A stretch of DNA of 64,000 nucleotides from an uncultured Bacteroidales bacterium (GCA_934717185.1 CAKUYQ010000003.1:76033-140032); one strand, 5' to 3'. Shown: positions 45,683 through 54,597, counted from the stretch's first letter. Notes: generated by a model not told the origin, from the letters alone. Numbers and translations: made by a program.

Positions 45683-45718
45683 CTATACTCTCTATACTCT
45701 CTATACTCTCTATACTCT
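45683..45718. repeat. Four exact copies of a 9-bp unit
   Basis: CTATACTCT is repeated four times without change, then degenerates into CTTACTCC. It is the most regular instance of the CTCTATACTC/TTTACTCTC module of the composite tracts. Tracts of this kind can vary in copy number. Confidence 0.8.
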
Positions 45719-45787
45719 CTTACTCCAAACATAACGCTGTAATTGCCTTTTACCAAAGTAATCAAAAATTCATTAAAAAGTGCAAGT

Positions 45788-45868
45788 ACAAGGCTTGCGA
45801 AGCTGAGAAATCCGCAGCATACTGTAGTATGTGAGGAATTACGAAACGAGCGTAACGCAGTAATTGCC
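45788..45868 (+). repeat. Hairpin repeat, copy C
   Basis: This copy has the borders TACAAGGCTTGCGAAGC and AGCGTAACGCAGTAATT, with stems AATCC/GGAATT and CATACT/AGTATG. Together with copy D it repeats at a period of 121 bp, joined by ATTCATTAAAAAGTGCAAG. A third partial flank starts at about 45731. Confidence 0.72.
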
Positions 45869-45909
45869 TTTTGCCAAAATTATCAAAAATTCATTAAAAA
45901 GTGCAAGTA

Positions 45910-45990
45910 CAAGGCTTGCGAAGCTGAACAATCCGGAGTTTACTTAACGTAAATGAGGAATTGTGAAGCAAGTGTAACGCAGTAATTGCC
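45910..45990 (+). repeat. Hairpin repeat, copy D
   Basis: Same borders as copy C, but the stem sequences differ: GCTTGC with GCAAG, ACAATCC with GGAATTGT and TTTAC with GTAAA. Pairing is kept although the bases changed. It ends just before the ketoreductase stop codon at 46005. The 394-bp gap 45611-46004 holds only repeats. Confidence 0.72.
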
Positions 45991-46004
45991 TTTTTAATGG
46001 ATTT

Positions 46005-46733
46005 TTACGTATATAGGCCCCCATTAACAGACACAACCTCCCCCGTAATATACCCCGCCTCATCGCTCGCCAAAAACCCTACAAGAGAGGCAACCTCCTC
46101 CGGCTTTCCAAACCTACCCGCAGGAATCATCTTTTTAAGATCTGCCTCATTTAAATCTTTGGTCATATCGGTTGCAATAAAACCTGGAGCAACCGCGTTC
46201 ACAGTTACCTTTCTGGGGGCAACTTCCTGAGCCAAAGCCTTGGTGGCACCAATTAAAGCAGCTTTGGCAGCAGAATAATTTGTCTGTCCGGGTAATCCTT
46301 TTATTCCCGACAAAGAAGCCATGTTTATTATCCTGCCGTTTCTTTTGGTAAGCATATTCTTAAGCAATCTGCGAGTAATTACAAAGAATCCGTTAAGAGT
46401 GGTATCTATAACCTTATGCCACTGCTCGTTCTGCATAAAGATAAGCAGATTGTCCTCTCTTATTCCTGCATTGTTTACCAAAACACCTATATAATCGTTA
46501 GGATGCTCATTTTCCCATTTACCAAGCGCCTCCTCAACAGCATTCTCGTTTGAGACATCAAATCCAAGCAGTTCGGCAGTTCCCCCTTGCGCCTCTATAA
46601 GGCTTTTGGTCTCCTTGGCAGCAGCAGTATTGGAATTATAGTTAATAACAACAGGCAAACCCATAGAGGCCAGCTTCAAGCAGATTGCCCTGCCCAAACC
46701 TCTTGATCCGCCTGTAACCAACGCATATTTCAT
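46005..46733 (-). CDS. 3-oxoacyl-ACP reductase (FabG-like ketoreductase)
   Basis: This classical short-chain dehydrogenase of 242 residues has TGGSRGLGRAI (cofactor loop), NNAGI, the catalytic MASLSG Ser and YSAAK Tyr/Lys, and PGFIATDM. Within the cluster it would reduce the beta-keto group in each polyene extension round before dehydration. The ammonia-lyase gene is 47 bp upstream. Confidence 0.88.
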   Translation of the reverse strand: MKYALVTGGSRGLGRAICLKLASMGLPVVINYNSNTAAAKETKSLIEAQGGTAELLGFDVSNENAVEEALGKWENEHPNDYIGVLVNNAGIREDNLLIFMQNEQWHKVIDTTLNGFFVITRRLLKNMLTKRNGRIINMASLSGIKGLPGQTNYSAAKAALIGATKALAQEVAPRKVTVNAVAPGFIATDMTKDLNEADLKKMIPAGRFGKPEEVASLVGFLASDEAGYITGEVVSVNGGLYT

Positions 46734-46780
46734 ACTATCAAAATTTTTAATTTCAAAAATAATAATTAAACCGCGGTTTT

Positions 46781-48304
46781 TTATTCCATCTTTCGCAAAT
46801 AAGCCTGCATACTCCCTATCTCCTCATAAAATGGAGTATCATCAACTATAACAGGCATCATCTTCCTTATATCTTTGTAAACCTTTGCCGTTGAAGGTGA
46901 AAGTTTCTCCTCAATCTTTAAACAGTCAACAGCCTGCGCCAATGCAATATAGAGTATGGACATTACCTGATACGCATTGTCTATTACCCTTTTGCAGAGA
47001 AGTGCGCTATTGGTTCCCATACTAACAATATCCTGATTATCATTATTGTTTGGGATACTATGAACATAGTTTGGCATAGCAAGCGTCTGACATTCGGCCG
47101 TTGTTGATGTTGCAGTAAACTGGCACGCCTGCATACCGTAATTAAGCCCCAATACACCAAGGTTAAGGAATGGTGGCAGAATGCCGTTTATTCTATCGTG
47201 GAACAGATAATTCAATTGTCTCTCTGCTGTCATTGCCACACGTACCATTGCTATCTTCACCTTATCTTGTTCCAAAGAGATATAATCTCCATGGAAATTA
47301 CCTCCGTGATAAACATTCTTGCTGTCCGGGTCTACTATAGGGTTGTCACAGGCCGAGTTAACTTCATCTATAAGGATCTCCCTGCAATTTGCAAGAGTAT
47401 CATACACAGGACCAAGTATCTGTGGAGCGCACCGCAATGAATAGTAAGCCTGTACCTTGTGTTCAAAGGTTTTGGCATCCTTATGGCCGCTGTCATAAAG
47501 TTCATGCTCCCTCTTCTGCATGCAGTTGCTACCTTTAGACAATGCTCTCATTTTTTCAGCTATAACCTGTTGCCCCTTATGCCTGCGCACCTCATTAAGC
47601 TCCACAGCCATAAGATCATCAAAAGACGATGCTATCTCATTCATCCACACTGCCGCCAAAACTGCCCAATCCAAAAGTTTCTCTGCATAGAACTGGTTCA
47701 CTATTGCAATTCCGGTCATAACGGAGGTTCCGTTAGTTGCAGATAACCCCTCCCTGATATGTATTCCAATAGGTTTAAGGTCATTCTCCTTTAGCACCTC
47801 TGCCGTAGAACGCCATTCCCCTTTGTAATGAACCTTACCCTCTCCTATAAGTGTTAATGCAATATGCGCAAGCTGTACAAGGTCTCCGCTTGCACCAACG
47901 CTGCCGTGCTGAGGAATAAAAGGATAGATACCCCTGTTAATAAAGTTTACCAACAGATCAACCACCTCTGTGTGAATGCCGGAACGTGCCTGCAGAAATG
48001 TTCCCAAACGAGCTATCATTGCAGACTTCACATATATGTCATCCAACGGCTCACCCGCACCTGTCGAATGGCTTCTTATAATGTTATATTGCAAATCATG
48101 CAGATATTTGTCATCAACCCGCCATTGAGCCATTGGGCCAAAACCGGTATTTATCCCATAGATTATTTTGTCTGCAGAGAAAGATTCAAGGAATTTATAA
48201 CATCTCTCCACCTCTTCCATAGGTAGCCTCCCTTTATCTAACAATTCGTTGTCAAAAAGCAACTTTTGCAGATCATTCCACTTAAAAGCAAATGCAGCAT
48301 TCAT
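46781..48304 (-). CDS. Aromatic amino acid ammonia-lyase (HAL/TAL family)
   Basis: The ATG at 48304 is chosen because a promoter core lies just upstream, which rules out the longer frame. The 507-residue enzyme has the MIO-forming ASG (residues 138-140, in GSVGASGDLVQLAH) and the catalytic Tyr in YGINTGFG. As the first gene of the cluster it should deaminate Tyr to 4-coumarate for the starter unit. The selectivity pair in IIRSHSTGAGEP reads Ser-His, as in histidine lyases, so substrate preference is not certain. Confidence 0.83.
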   Translation of the reverse strand: MNAAFAFKWNDLQKLLFDNELLDKGRLPMEEVERCYKFLESFSADKIIYGINTGFGPMAQWRVDDKYLHDLQYNIIRSHSTGAGEPLDDIYVKSAMIARLGTFLQARSGIHTEVVDLLVNFINRGIYPFIPQHGSVGASGDLVQLAHIALTLIGEGKVHYKGEWRSTAEVLKENDLKPIGIHIREGLSATNGTSVMTGIAIVNQFYAEKLLDWAVLAAVWMNEIASSFDDLMAVELNEVRRHKGQQVIAEKMRALSKGSNCMQKREHELYDSGHKDAKTFEHKVQAYYSLRCAPQILGPVYDTLANCREILIDEVNSACDNPIVDPDSKNVYHGGNFHGDYISLEQDKVKIAMVRVAMTAERQLNYLFHDRINGILPPFLNLGVLGLNYGMQACQFTATSTTAECQTLAMPNYVHSIPNNNDNQDIVSMGTNSALLCKRVIDNAYQVMSILYIALAQAVDCLKIEEKLSPSTAKVYKDIRKMMPVIVDDTPFYEEIGSMQAYLRKME

Positions 48305-48342
48305 AGTTTTGTATGTTATGGCATAGTTAAAAAAATAGCGTG

Positions 48343-48350
48343 CAAATATA
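48343..48350 (-). promoter_or_regulatory. TAnnTTTG promoter core of the aryl polyene cluster
   Basis: The minus strand reads TATATTTG followed by CACGC. It lies 38 bases before the lyase ATG. It is the only clear consensus promoter I see at the head of the 25-kb leftward block. Confidence 0.5.
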
Positions 48351-48409
48351 ATCATTTACACGCTAATAACCTACACGGATATACTTCTACGTATCCTCCA
48401 TAATCAATT

Positions 48410-48605
48410 AAGTTTATAGTTTATTGTTAAAAGTTTATAGTTAGTTTATCTGCTTTAGCTTTAGCTTTGGCATTTGCTTTAACTTTCTTTAATAATGAAA
48501 GCCAAGGCTAACGCCAAAGCCAATGCTTTCTATACTTTCTTTACTCTCTTTACTTTCTCTACACTTAAAAATAGCCAACGCTAACGCTAACGCCAATGCT
48601 CTAAA
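48410..48605. repeat. Composite intergenic repeat tract
   Basis: GTTTATAGTTAGTTTATCTG, GCTTTAGC steps, GCCAAGGCTAACGCC steps, TTTACTCTC steps and again GCCAACGCTAACGC steps follow each other up to the stop of the OMP-barrel gene. It separates the polyene cluster from the receptor genes. Confidence 0.65.
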
Positions 48606-50969
48606 CTAATACCCTATCCTGCTTCCCATATCGCGTTTTTGAGAGTCTGTCTTCTTTATCCAGCCGGCCTTACCCCAGCTGAGATTATAGGATACGTTTA
48701 TGCTGTATGACCTCGATGCGGTGTAGTTGGTCACTTTCTGCGTATAATCCCCCATATCTATTGTCATATTCGCTCCCCCTTTACGTGAATCAAATATGTC
48801 ATCCACAGAGAGCTTGATATTCCATCTCTTCATCCTTTTTGAAAGCTCTAAATCAAGTACGAAAGGCTCTTTTTTATATGCATTGTGGCCTATCCTCTTT
48901 TTACTGTCTGCAAATGCCATTGCTGTAAATGAAAATGATTTGGGCAATGACACATTTGCTACCAATGTGCATGAAAGCGAGTTGGCTCTCTGGGTATTGC
49001 CGTTTGCCTCACTTTCCGAATATGCGTATGCAGCCATAAAATTCAAATAAAGTCTGTTAAACAGATATTTGTTTACATTAAAAGTAACGGATGCCCCTTG
49101 GCTGTTGGCATCATTTGTATAGGTCTGATATATCGTACCTTTATCGTCTGAATACATATAGGTGGTGATTGCATCATTGGCTCTGCTGTATCCGGCAGAT
49201 AAAGAGAAATCGTTAAACAATGTAAAAGAGAAGCTGAATCTATGGTTGTAGTAGGATTCCAAATCAGGGTTTCCAACCCTTACTATTATATCCTGCTCGG
49301 AAAGTACTGCATTGGGATTTAGAGAGGATATGCTTGGCCTTCCCACACTCATAGAGTAACCGGCACTTAATATATGTCCTTTGTTTTTATTCATATAATA
49401 GTTTACAGAGGCACTTGGCAATATGTCTATATAGTTGTTATGGTCTATATTGGCCCAATTTCCCTCTACCCCTGTTCTAAGCCCGAATTTTTTAAAATTC
49501 ACCGAATATGAGACGAATGGTTTTAACAGCCCCTCGTTGTATGAAAAGGACGATTCATTATTGATTGCCTCATTCATTATATACGAGTACCTCATACCGG
49601 CATTTATATTATGCTTTTTCTTTATTCTCTTTGAATAGTTGGCATAACCGGCAAAAGTACTTGTATTATTCTCCGTATGGGTCAACTTACCATCCTCCTT
49701 TGAATCATTCTCTTTTAATACTCCACTTACTATATCATCCTTTTTATAAGAGCCAACATAATCTCCCGTTACTGTAAACTCAGATGCATCTTTAAATGTA
49801 TGAACATACATTAATGAGACGGTAGGGGTACGGGTTACAGTATTATAGTTCCTATAGCTCCCGTCAGACGCAACATCTGCATCTGCTCCGGCACTCTCAA
49901 TAATAGTCTTTCTTTTCTGGTCTCTCTCCCTCTCTCTAAATGATACCTCGGTAGAAAAATAATCATTCTTTGAGATATCGTATCCTATTCCAAAAGTACC
50001 GTCAACCGAAAGAGGAAGTTTTATCTTCTCTGTTGTTATATCATCTATACGTTTGTCTGCGCTCTTCCAATCATAACTTGCAATCTCTTTTGTGTCTCTA
50101 TTCTGATTCATATAACCACCTGAGGTATAAAAAGAAAATTTGCCTTTTCTGTAATTAAGATTGAAATCTGGACCAACAACAAAGTTATTTTCATTATATA
50201 ATACTCTTACAGAAGCAGATAAAAATCCGCCCTCCTGTTTTTTTGTGGTTATCTTAATTGCTGTACCGCCATGTCTTGCAGATATGTCCGGGTCTGATAT
50301 TACCTCTATCTTCTCTATATTACCCCCTTTGTATGAACGCAAATAATTTAACAGCGCCTCCTCTGTCATCTGAACCCTGCGCCTGTCCACATAGATATTG
50401 TTTATGGCACTGCCATACAGGGTTATCTTATTAGCGACCATAATTCCGGGAGCTGTCCTTAGAACATCTGTAAGGTCTTTATTTTTTAGAGCCTCTATAT
50501 TTCCTATCTTATATTCATAGCCGCCCATATTGTAATCTACCCTGTTGGCTGTTATCTTTATCTCATTTAATGTATTTACATCCTCCTTTAGAACTATATC
50601 TCCAAGATTGATATTCTTGTCTGCGGTTATAATGAGAGTATATTTTTCATATCCTAATAATGAAACCTCAAAAGTATATACCCCCTCCTTAGCGTTTATT
50701 GCAAAGATTCCGTCTTCTCCGGTTGTTGTTCCTGTAAGTTTCTTAGTGGAATTATTTGACAATACAACAGAGGCAAACTCTACCGCTTTGCTCTCTTTAT
50801 CTATAACCTTTCCTGTTATCTTGTAAAGATTCTGCGCAGAGATACTTCCAACACAACACAACAACAATAATGTAAAAAAAATTGCAAGCCGAGTGCATAA
50901 TTGTGAACGTGTTTGCAAATTATGCCGGGGTGCAATGTATACTGTAGTTGTACTAAAATATACTCTCAT
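48606..50969 (-). CDS. Outer membrane beta-barrel protein (OMP_b-brl_3 type) 1
   Basis: The 787-residue protein has a signal peptide, a carboxypeptidase-like regulatory domain (YKITGKVIDKESKAVEFASV), a plug domain (LTDVLRTAPGIMVANKITLY) and a long barrel ending in an aromatic strand. It resembles TonB-dependent receptors, but of the outer-membrane-barrel family PF14905 type; no TonB box is evident. Its signal region is 26 residues longer than in the paralogue at 52025, because of an inserted palindromic segment. Two small zinc-ribbon protein genes lie just upstream. Confidence 0.82.
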   Translation of the reverse strand: MRVYFSTTTVYIAPRHNLQTRSQLCTRLAIFFTLLLLCCVGSISAQNLYKITGKVIDKESKAVEFASVVLSNNSTKKLTGTTTGEDGIFAINAKEGVYTFEVSLLGYEKYTLIITADKNINLGDIVLKEDVNTLNEIKITANRVDYNMGGYEYKIGNIEALKNKDLTDVLRTAPGIMVANKITLYGSAINNIYVDRRRVQMTEEALLNYLRSYKGGNIEKIEVISDPDISARHGGTAIKITTKKQEGGFLSASVRVLYNENNFVVGPDFNLNYRKGKFSFYTSGGYMNQNRDTKEIASYDWKSADKRIDDITTEKIKLPLSVDGTFGIGYDISKNDYFSTEVSFRERERDQKRKTIIESAGADADVASDGSYRNYNTVTRTPTVSLMYVHTFKDASEFTVTGDYVGSYKKDDIVSGVLKENDSKEDGKLTHTENNTSTFAGYANYSKRIKKKHNINAGMRYSYIMNEAINNESSFSYNEGLLKPFVSYSVNFKKFGLRTGVEGNWANIDHNNYIDILPSASVNYYMNKNKGHILSAGYSMSVGRPSISSLNPNAVLSEQDIIVRVGNPDLESYYNHRFSFSFTLFNDFSLSAGYSRANDAITTYMYSDDKGTIYQTYTNDANSQGASVTFNVNKYLFNRLYLNFMAAYAYSESEANGNTQRANSLSCTLVANVSLPKSFSFTAMAFADSKKRIGHNAYKKEPFVLDLELSKRMKRWNIKLSVDDIFDSRKGGANMTIDMGDYTQKVTNYTASRSYSINVSYNLSWGKAGWIKKTDSQKRDMGSRIGY
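50877..50954. repeat. 78-bp palindromic insertion in the signal-peptide codons of barrel 1
   Basis: Between codons for MRVYF and the hydrophobic core (FTLLLLCCVGS), 26 extra codons are present that the otherwise colinear paralogue lacks. The insert contains GCATAATT and AATTATGC as an 8-bp stem around a 15-base loop. It ends in a CGGCTTGCAATT that recalls the GGCTTGC border of the hairpin repeats. The length keeps the reading frame. Confidence 0.6.
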
Positions 50970-50982
50970 AAAACCATCTTAA

Positions 50983-51234
50983 TTAATTATTATTTTCATT
51001 TATATTTTCCTTTTTCGGCTCTTGTTTTGGGTCCGCATCAAACCATTCGTAACCACAAGACCTGCATAAAACTTGAGCACCCTTACCTTCGTTTGGATGA
51101 AAATGATTAGTTTCAATACTTCCGCATATCGGACATTTTAATATACATCTAGTAGCATAAGCAGCAACCACACTTCCACATAACACAATTACTATAACAG
51201 CAATAAATGAAAATTTTTTAAACCTGTTTTTCAT
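50983..51234 (-). CDS. Small secreted zinc-ribbon protein, copy 1
   Basis: The 83-residue product has a signal peptide (FIAVIVIVLCGSVVAAYA) and a mature part with CPICGSIETNHFHP and CRSCGYEWF. The four Cys and the HxH pair look like a zinc-ribbon or other metal site. The tail is charged and low in complexity. It ends 13 bp before the barrel gene, so the two are likely cotranscribed. This is the only one of three copies with an intact frame. Confidence 0.72.
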   Translation of the reverse strand: MKNRFKKFSFIAVIVIVLCGSVVAAYATRCILKCPICGSIETNHFHPNEGKGAQVLCRSCGYEWFDADPKQEPKKENINENNN

Positions 51235-51274
51235 ACGTAAAATTTTTAACAGTAAGACATACTATTTATCATAA

Positions 51275-51288
51275 GCTCAAAATTGAGC
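51275..51288. promoter_or_regulatory. Leader hairpin upstream of zinc-ribbon copy 1
   Basis: GCTCAAAATTGAGC is a perfect palindrome 41 bases before the ATG. Related elements precede copy 2 (51678-51692) and copy 3 (54598-54612). In each case a CATCTTTGCAAA-like or CATCTTTTAATG sequence lies beside it. Confidence 0.5.
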
Positions 51289-51406
51289 ATCTTTTAATGT
51301 AATTACAAAAAGAGTCTTGTTTAATAGAATTTCACAGCATTAACCTTAACCATTCTCTGATGTTATGATCATAAATAAAAAGTAAAATTACAATTACTCA
51401 TTTTTC

Positions 51407-51640
51407 TTATTTTGGGTCATTACATGTATCTTCTATATTAGCCCATTCATAATTACAATCTCTGCAGATAGCACGATACGCATCCTCATGAATCATGCAA
51501 GGATGGTAGTGATTAACATTTTCACCGCCACATACAGGGCATTTTATCTTACAGTCAAAAGCATGGGTAGCTATAACACTGCCACATAGGATAATTGCAA
51601 AAGTTACAATTAGCAAGAATTTTTTAACATTCTTTTCATA
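51407..51640 (-). pseudogene. Small secreted zinc-ribbon protein, copy 2 (frameshift in the signal peptide)
   Basis: From the ATG at 51640 the frame reads MKRMLKNSC and stops. One more A in the TTAAAAAATT run would give MKRMLKKFLLIVTFAIILCG and then the full protein ending at 51407: CPVCGGENVNHYHP and CRDCNYEWA. The mature region is intact and clearly homologous to copies 1 and 3, so the coding part is under constraint or the shift is recent or an assembly error. Confidence 0.6.
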
Positions 51641-51677
51641 ATAAAAGTTTTTTAGTTAATGAATATAAATTTTATAT

Positions 51678-51692
51678 GCTCATTGATTGAGC
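51678..51692. promoter_or_regulatory. Leader hairpin upstream of zinc-ribbon copy 2
   Basis: GCTCATTGATTGAGC, an imperfect palindrome 38 bases before the ATG at 51640, is followed by TTCTTTGCAAAGA on the plus strand. It matches the elements at copies 1 and 3. Confidence 0.45.
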
Positions 51693-51774
51693 TTCTTTGC
51701 AAAGATTGGACGCAAGGAGAAATTTTTTAAATAATGTTTCATAGTGTTAAGTCTTAATCGTCTGCAATGTAACA

Positions 51775-52020
51775 AAAATAATTCAATCTCACAAATGATT
51801 AATTGGCATTGGCTTTCCCTAATTTAACTAAAAGCTCGTAGTAAACTTTTAGTTTTAAAAAAATAGCTTTTCATCTCTACACTATAAATAGTTTCCACAC
51901 CCTCTACTCTCTTTACTCTCGTTACCTTAAAAATAGCCAACGCTAACGCCAAAGCCAATGCTTTCTATACCCTCTATACTCTCTATACTCTATAAACTCT
52001 AAACTAAATCGCCAACGCTA
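51775..52020. repeat. Composite intergenic repeat tract with a duplicated border
   Basis: The tract starts AAAAATAATTCAATCTCACA and continues GATTAATTGGCATTGGC. Almost the same 40 bp occurs at 56168-56205 before another tract. TTTACTCTC, AGCCAACGCTAACGCC and CTATACTCTC steps follow up to the stop of the second barrel gene. No gene is present. Confidence 0.6.
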
Positions 52021-52024
52021 TAAA

Positions 52025-54310
52025 TTAATACCCAATCCTGCTTCCCATATCGCGTTTTTGAGAGTCTGTCTTCTTTATCCTGCCGGCCTTGCCCCAACTG
52101 AAATTATACATAACATTTATGCTATATGATCTCGAAGCGGTGTAATTAGTAACTTTCTGCGTATAGTCTCCCATATCTATGGTAGTATTTGACCCTCCTT
52201 TATATGAATCAAAAACGTCTCCTACGGAAAATTTGATGTTCCATCTCTTTATCCTTTTGGAAAGACTTAAATCCAATACAAAAGGTTCTTTTCTATATGC
52301 ATTATGACCAATTCTCTTTTTACTATTTGCAAATGACATTGCCGTAAATGAGAATGACTTAGGCAGCATCAAATACGCTACCAATGCACAATGCACTGTA
52401 TTATTTCTCTGAATAGTTCCATTAGCCTCACTCTCCGAATACGCATATGCTACCATCAAATCCAAATTAAGTCTATTAAACAGATACTTATTTGCGGTCA
52501 ACTGTATTGTAACACTTTTGCTGTTTGCATCATTTGTATATTTCTGATATATAGTTCCTTTATCATCTGTTTCCAAATAGGAGGTAATTGCATCGTTAGC
52601 TATATCATAATCCGCAGACAAAGTATAGCTATTGAATAGCTTTAGAGAGGTACTGAAATTGTGTATATAATAGGATTCCAAATTGGGGTTTCCAACCCTT
52701 ACTATAATATCTTGATCAGAAAGTACTGCATTGGGATTTAGTGACGATATGCTTGGACGTCCTACCCCCATATAATAACCTGTGCTTAGTATATGCCCCT
52801 TATTTCTATTTATATAATAGTTTACAGAGGCACTTGGTAATATATCTATATAGTTGTTATGGTCTATATTGGCCCAGTTTCCCGTTATACCGGCTCTAAG
52901 GCCAAATTTTTTAAAGCCTACAGAGTATGAGGCAAAAGGCTTTAGCAAGCTTTCGTTGTACGAGAATGATGTCTCATTATTGATAGCCTCATTCATTATA
53001 TATGAGTATCTCATACCGGCATTTATATTATGTTTTTTCTTTATTCTCTTTGAATAATTGGCATAACCGGCAAAAGAGCTTGTATTATTTTCAGTGTGGA
53101 TTATCCCACCCACATCCTTTAATCCATTATCTTTTAACAAGCCACTGACAACATCATCTTTTTTATAAGAGCCAACATAATCTCCCGTTACTGTAAACTC
53201 AGATGCATCTTTAAATGTATGAACATACATTAATGAGGCAGTTGGGGTACGGGTTACCGTATTATAGTCCCTATAACTCCCGACTGACGCCGCCTCTGCG
53301 GCTGTCCCGGTACTCTCCACAACCGTCCTTCTTTTTTGGTCTCTATCTGTATCTCTGAATGATACCTCGGCAGAAAAATAATCGTTCTTTGAGATATCAT
53401 AACCTACGCCAAATGTACCGTTAACAGAGTGTAGAAGTCTCATTTTTTCTGTAGTTATATCATCAATCCTCTTGTCTGCTTTTTTCCAATCATAAGTTGT
53501 AATCTCTTTTCTATCTCTATTCATTTTAGAGTATGAACCAGAGGTATAAAAGGAGAATTTACCCCTCCTGTAATCAAGATTAAAGCTCGGTGTTACAACA
53601 AATTTATTTTCATTAACGCTTGACATATTAGCAATTGACATAAACCCTCCAGCCTGCTTCTTGGTAGTAATCTTTATGGCAGTTCCATCATGTCTTGCAG
53701 ATATGTCCGGGTCTGATATTACCTCTATCTTCTCTATATTGCCACCTTTATATGAACTGAGATATGCCAACAGCGTCTCCTCCGTCATTTTAACCCTTCG
53801 CCTGTCCACATAGATATTGCCTATGGTATTTCCATAAAGGGTTATCTTGTTAGCGACCATAATTCCCGGCGCTGTTCTAAGAATATCTGTCAAGTCCTTG
53901 TTTTTAAGAGTTTCTATATTTCCCACTTTGTACTCATAACCCTCCATGTTATAACTTACCCTATTGGCAACAACCTTAGCCTCCTTTAAAGTATTTATCT
54001 CCTCTTTTAAAACTACATCACCAACATTAATATCATTATATACAGTTAGTTTGAGAGTATATTTTTCATATCCTAATAATGAAACCTCAAAAGTATATAC
54101 CCCCTCCTTAGCGTTTATTGCAAAGGTTCCATCTATGCCGGTTGTCGTACCGGAGAGTTTTTTAGTAACATTGTCAGATAATACCACAGAGGCAAACTCA
54201 ACCGCCTTGCTCTCTTTATCTATAACCTTTCCTGTTATTCTGTAAAGATTCTGCGCATAGATACTTCCAATGCAGCACAGCATTAAAATAAATGTAAAAT
54301 ATACTCTCAT
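52025..54310 (-). CDS. Outer membrane beta-barrel protein (OMP_b-brl_3 type) 2
   Basis: The 761-residue paralogue of 48606-50969 is similar over its whole length, with signal peptide (MRVYFTFILMLCCIGSIYAQ), YRITGKVIDKESKAVEFASV, plug (LTDILRTAPGIMVANKITLY) and barrel. The two differ mainly in loop segments. Barrel copy 2 follows zinc-ribbon copy 3 by 8 bp. The duplication of barrel plus peptide gene suggests the two products work together. Confidence 0.83.
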   Translation of the reverse strand: MRVYFTFILMLCCIGSIYAQNLYRITGKVIDKESKAVEFASVVLSDNVTKKLSGTTTGIDGTFAINAKEGVYTFEVSLLGYEKYTLKLTVYNDINVGDVVLKEEINTLKEAKVVANRVSYNMEGYEYKVGNIETLKNKDLTDILRTAPGIMVANKITLYGNTIGNIYVDRRRVKMTEETLLAYLSSYKGGNIEKIEVISDPDISARHDGTAIKITTKKQAGGFMSIANMSSVNENKFVVTPSFNLDYRRGKFSFYTSGSYSKMNRDRKEITTYDWKKADKRIDDITTEKMRLLHSVNGTFGVGYDISKNDYFSAEVSFRDTDRDQKRRTVVESTGTAAEAASVGSYRDYNTVTRTPTASLMYVHTFKDASEFTVTGDYVGSYKKDDVVSGLLKDNGLKDVGGIIHTENNTSSFAGYANYSKRIKKKHNINAGMRYSYIMNEAINNETSFSYNESLLKPFASYSVGFKKFGLRAGITGNWANIDHNNYIDILPSASVNYYINRNKGHILSTGYYMGVGRPSISSLNPNAVLSDQDIIVRVGNPNLESYYIHNFSTSLKLFNSYTLSADYDIANDAITSYLETDDKGTIYQKYTNDANSKSVTIQLTANKYLFNRLNLDLMVAYAYSESEANGTIQRNNTVHCALVAYLMLPKSFSFTAMSFANSKKRIGHNAYRKEPFVLDLSLSKRIKRWNIKFSVGDVFDSYKGGSNTTIDMGDYTQKVTNYTASRSYSINVMYNFSWGKAGRIKKTDSQKRDMGSRIGY

Positions 54311-54318
54311 AAGACTAA

Positions 54319-54563
54319 TTAATTTTCACTTTCGCTCACTTTACTTGATTCCTGCTTAGGATTTGCTTCAAACCATTTGTATCCGCAGTCTCTACATTTA
54401 ACTTGAGCACCAGATCCACCATTTGGATGATAGTGGTTAGTTTCCATGCTTCCACACTGTGGACAGATTAAAATACACTTGGTGGCATAAGCGGCAAAAG
54501 CACCTCCTAATAGAGTGACTACTAAGATAATAACAAGCGAATTTTTTTTAGATTTTTTTTCAT
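54319..54563 (-). pseudogene. Small secreted zinc-ribbon protein, copy 3 (frameshift in the signal peptide)
   Basis: The ATG at 54563 is followed by two runs of eight A. As written, the frame meets a stop after about 13 codons. One added A gives MKKKSKKNSLVIILVVTLLG and then AAYATKCILICPQCGSMETN, HYHP and CRDCGYKWFEANP, ending at 54319. The mature part is very close to copy 1. Confidence 0.6.
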
Positions 54564-54597
54564 AATAAAAAATTCTTAGTTAAACATTAATTTATAA

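Noticed and set aside
42577..45990. Integron attC sites for the hairpin repeats
   Set aside because: The borders do not fit the RYYYAAC/GTTRRRY core pair, no cassette ORFs lie between copies, and no integrase is in the window.
23232..48304. Flexirubin (dialkylresorcinol) cluster
   Set aside because: No DarA- or DarB-like gene for resorcinol formation is found, so a plain aryl polyene cluster fits better.
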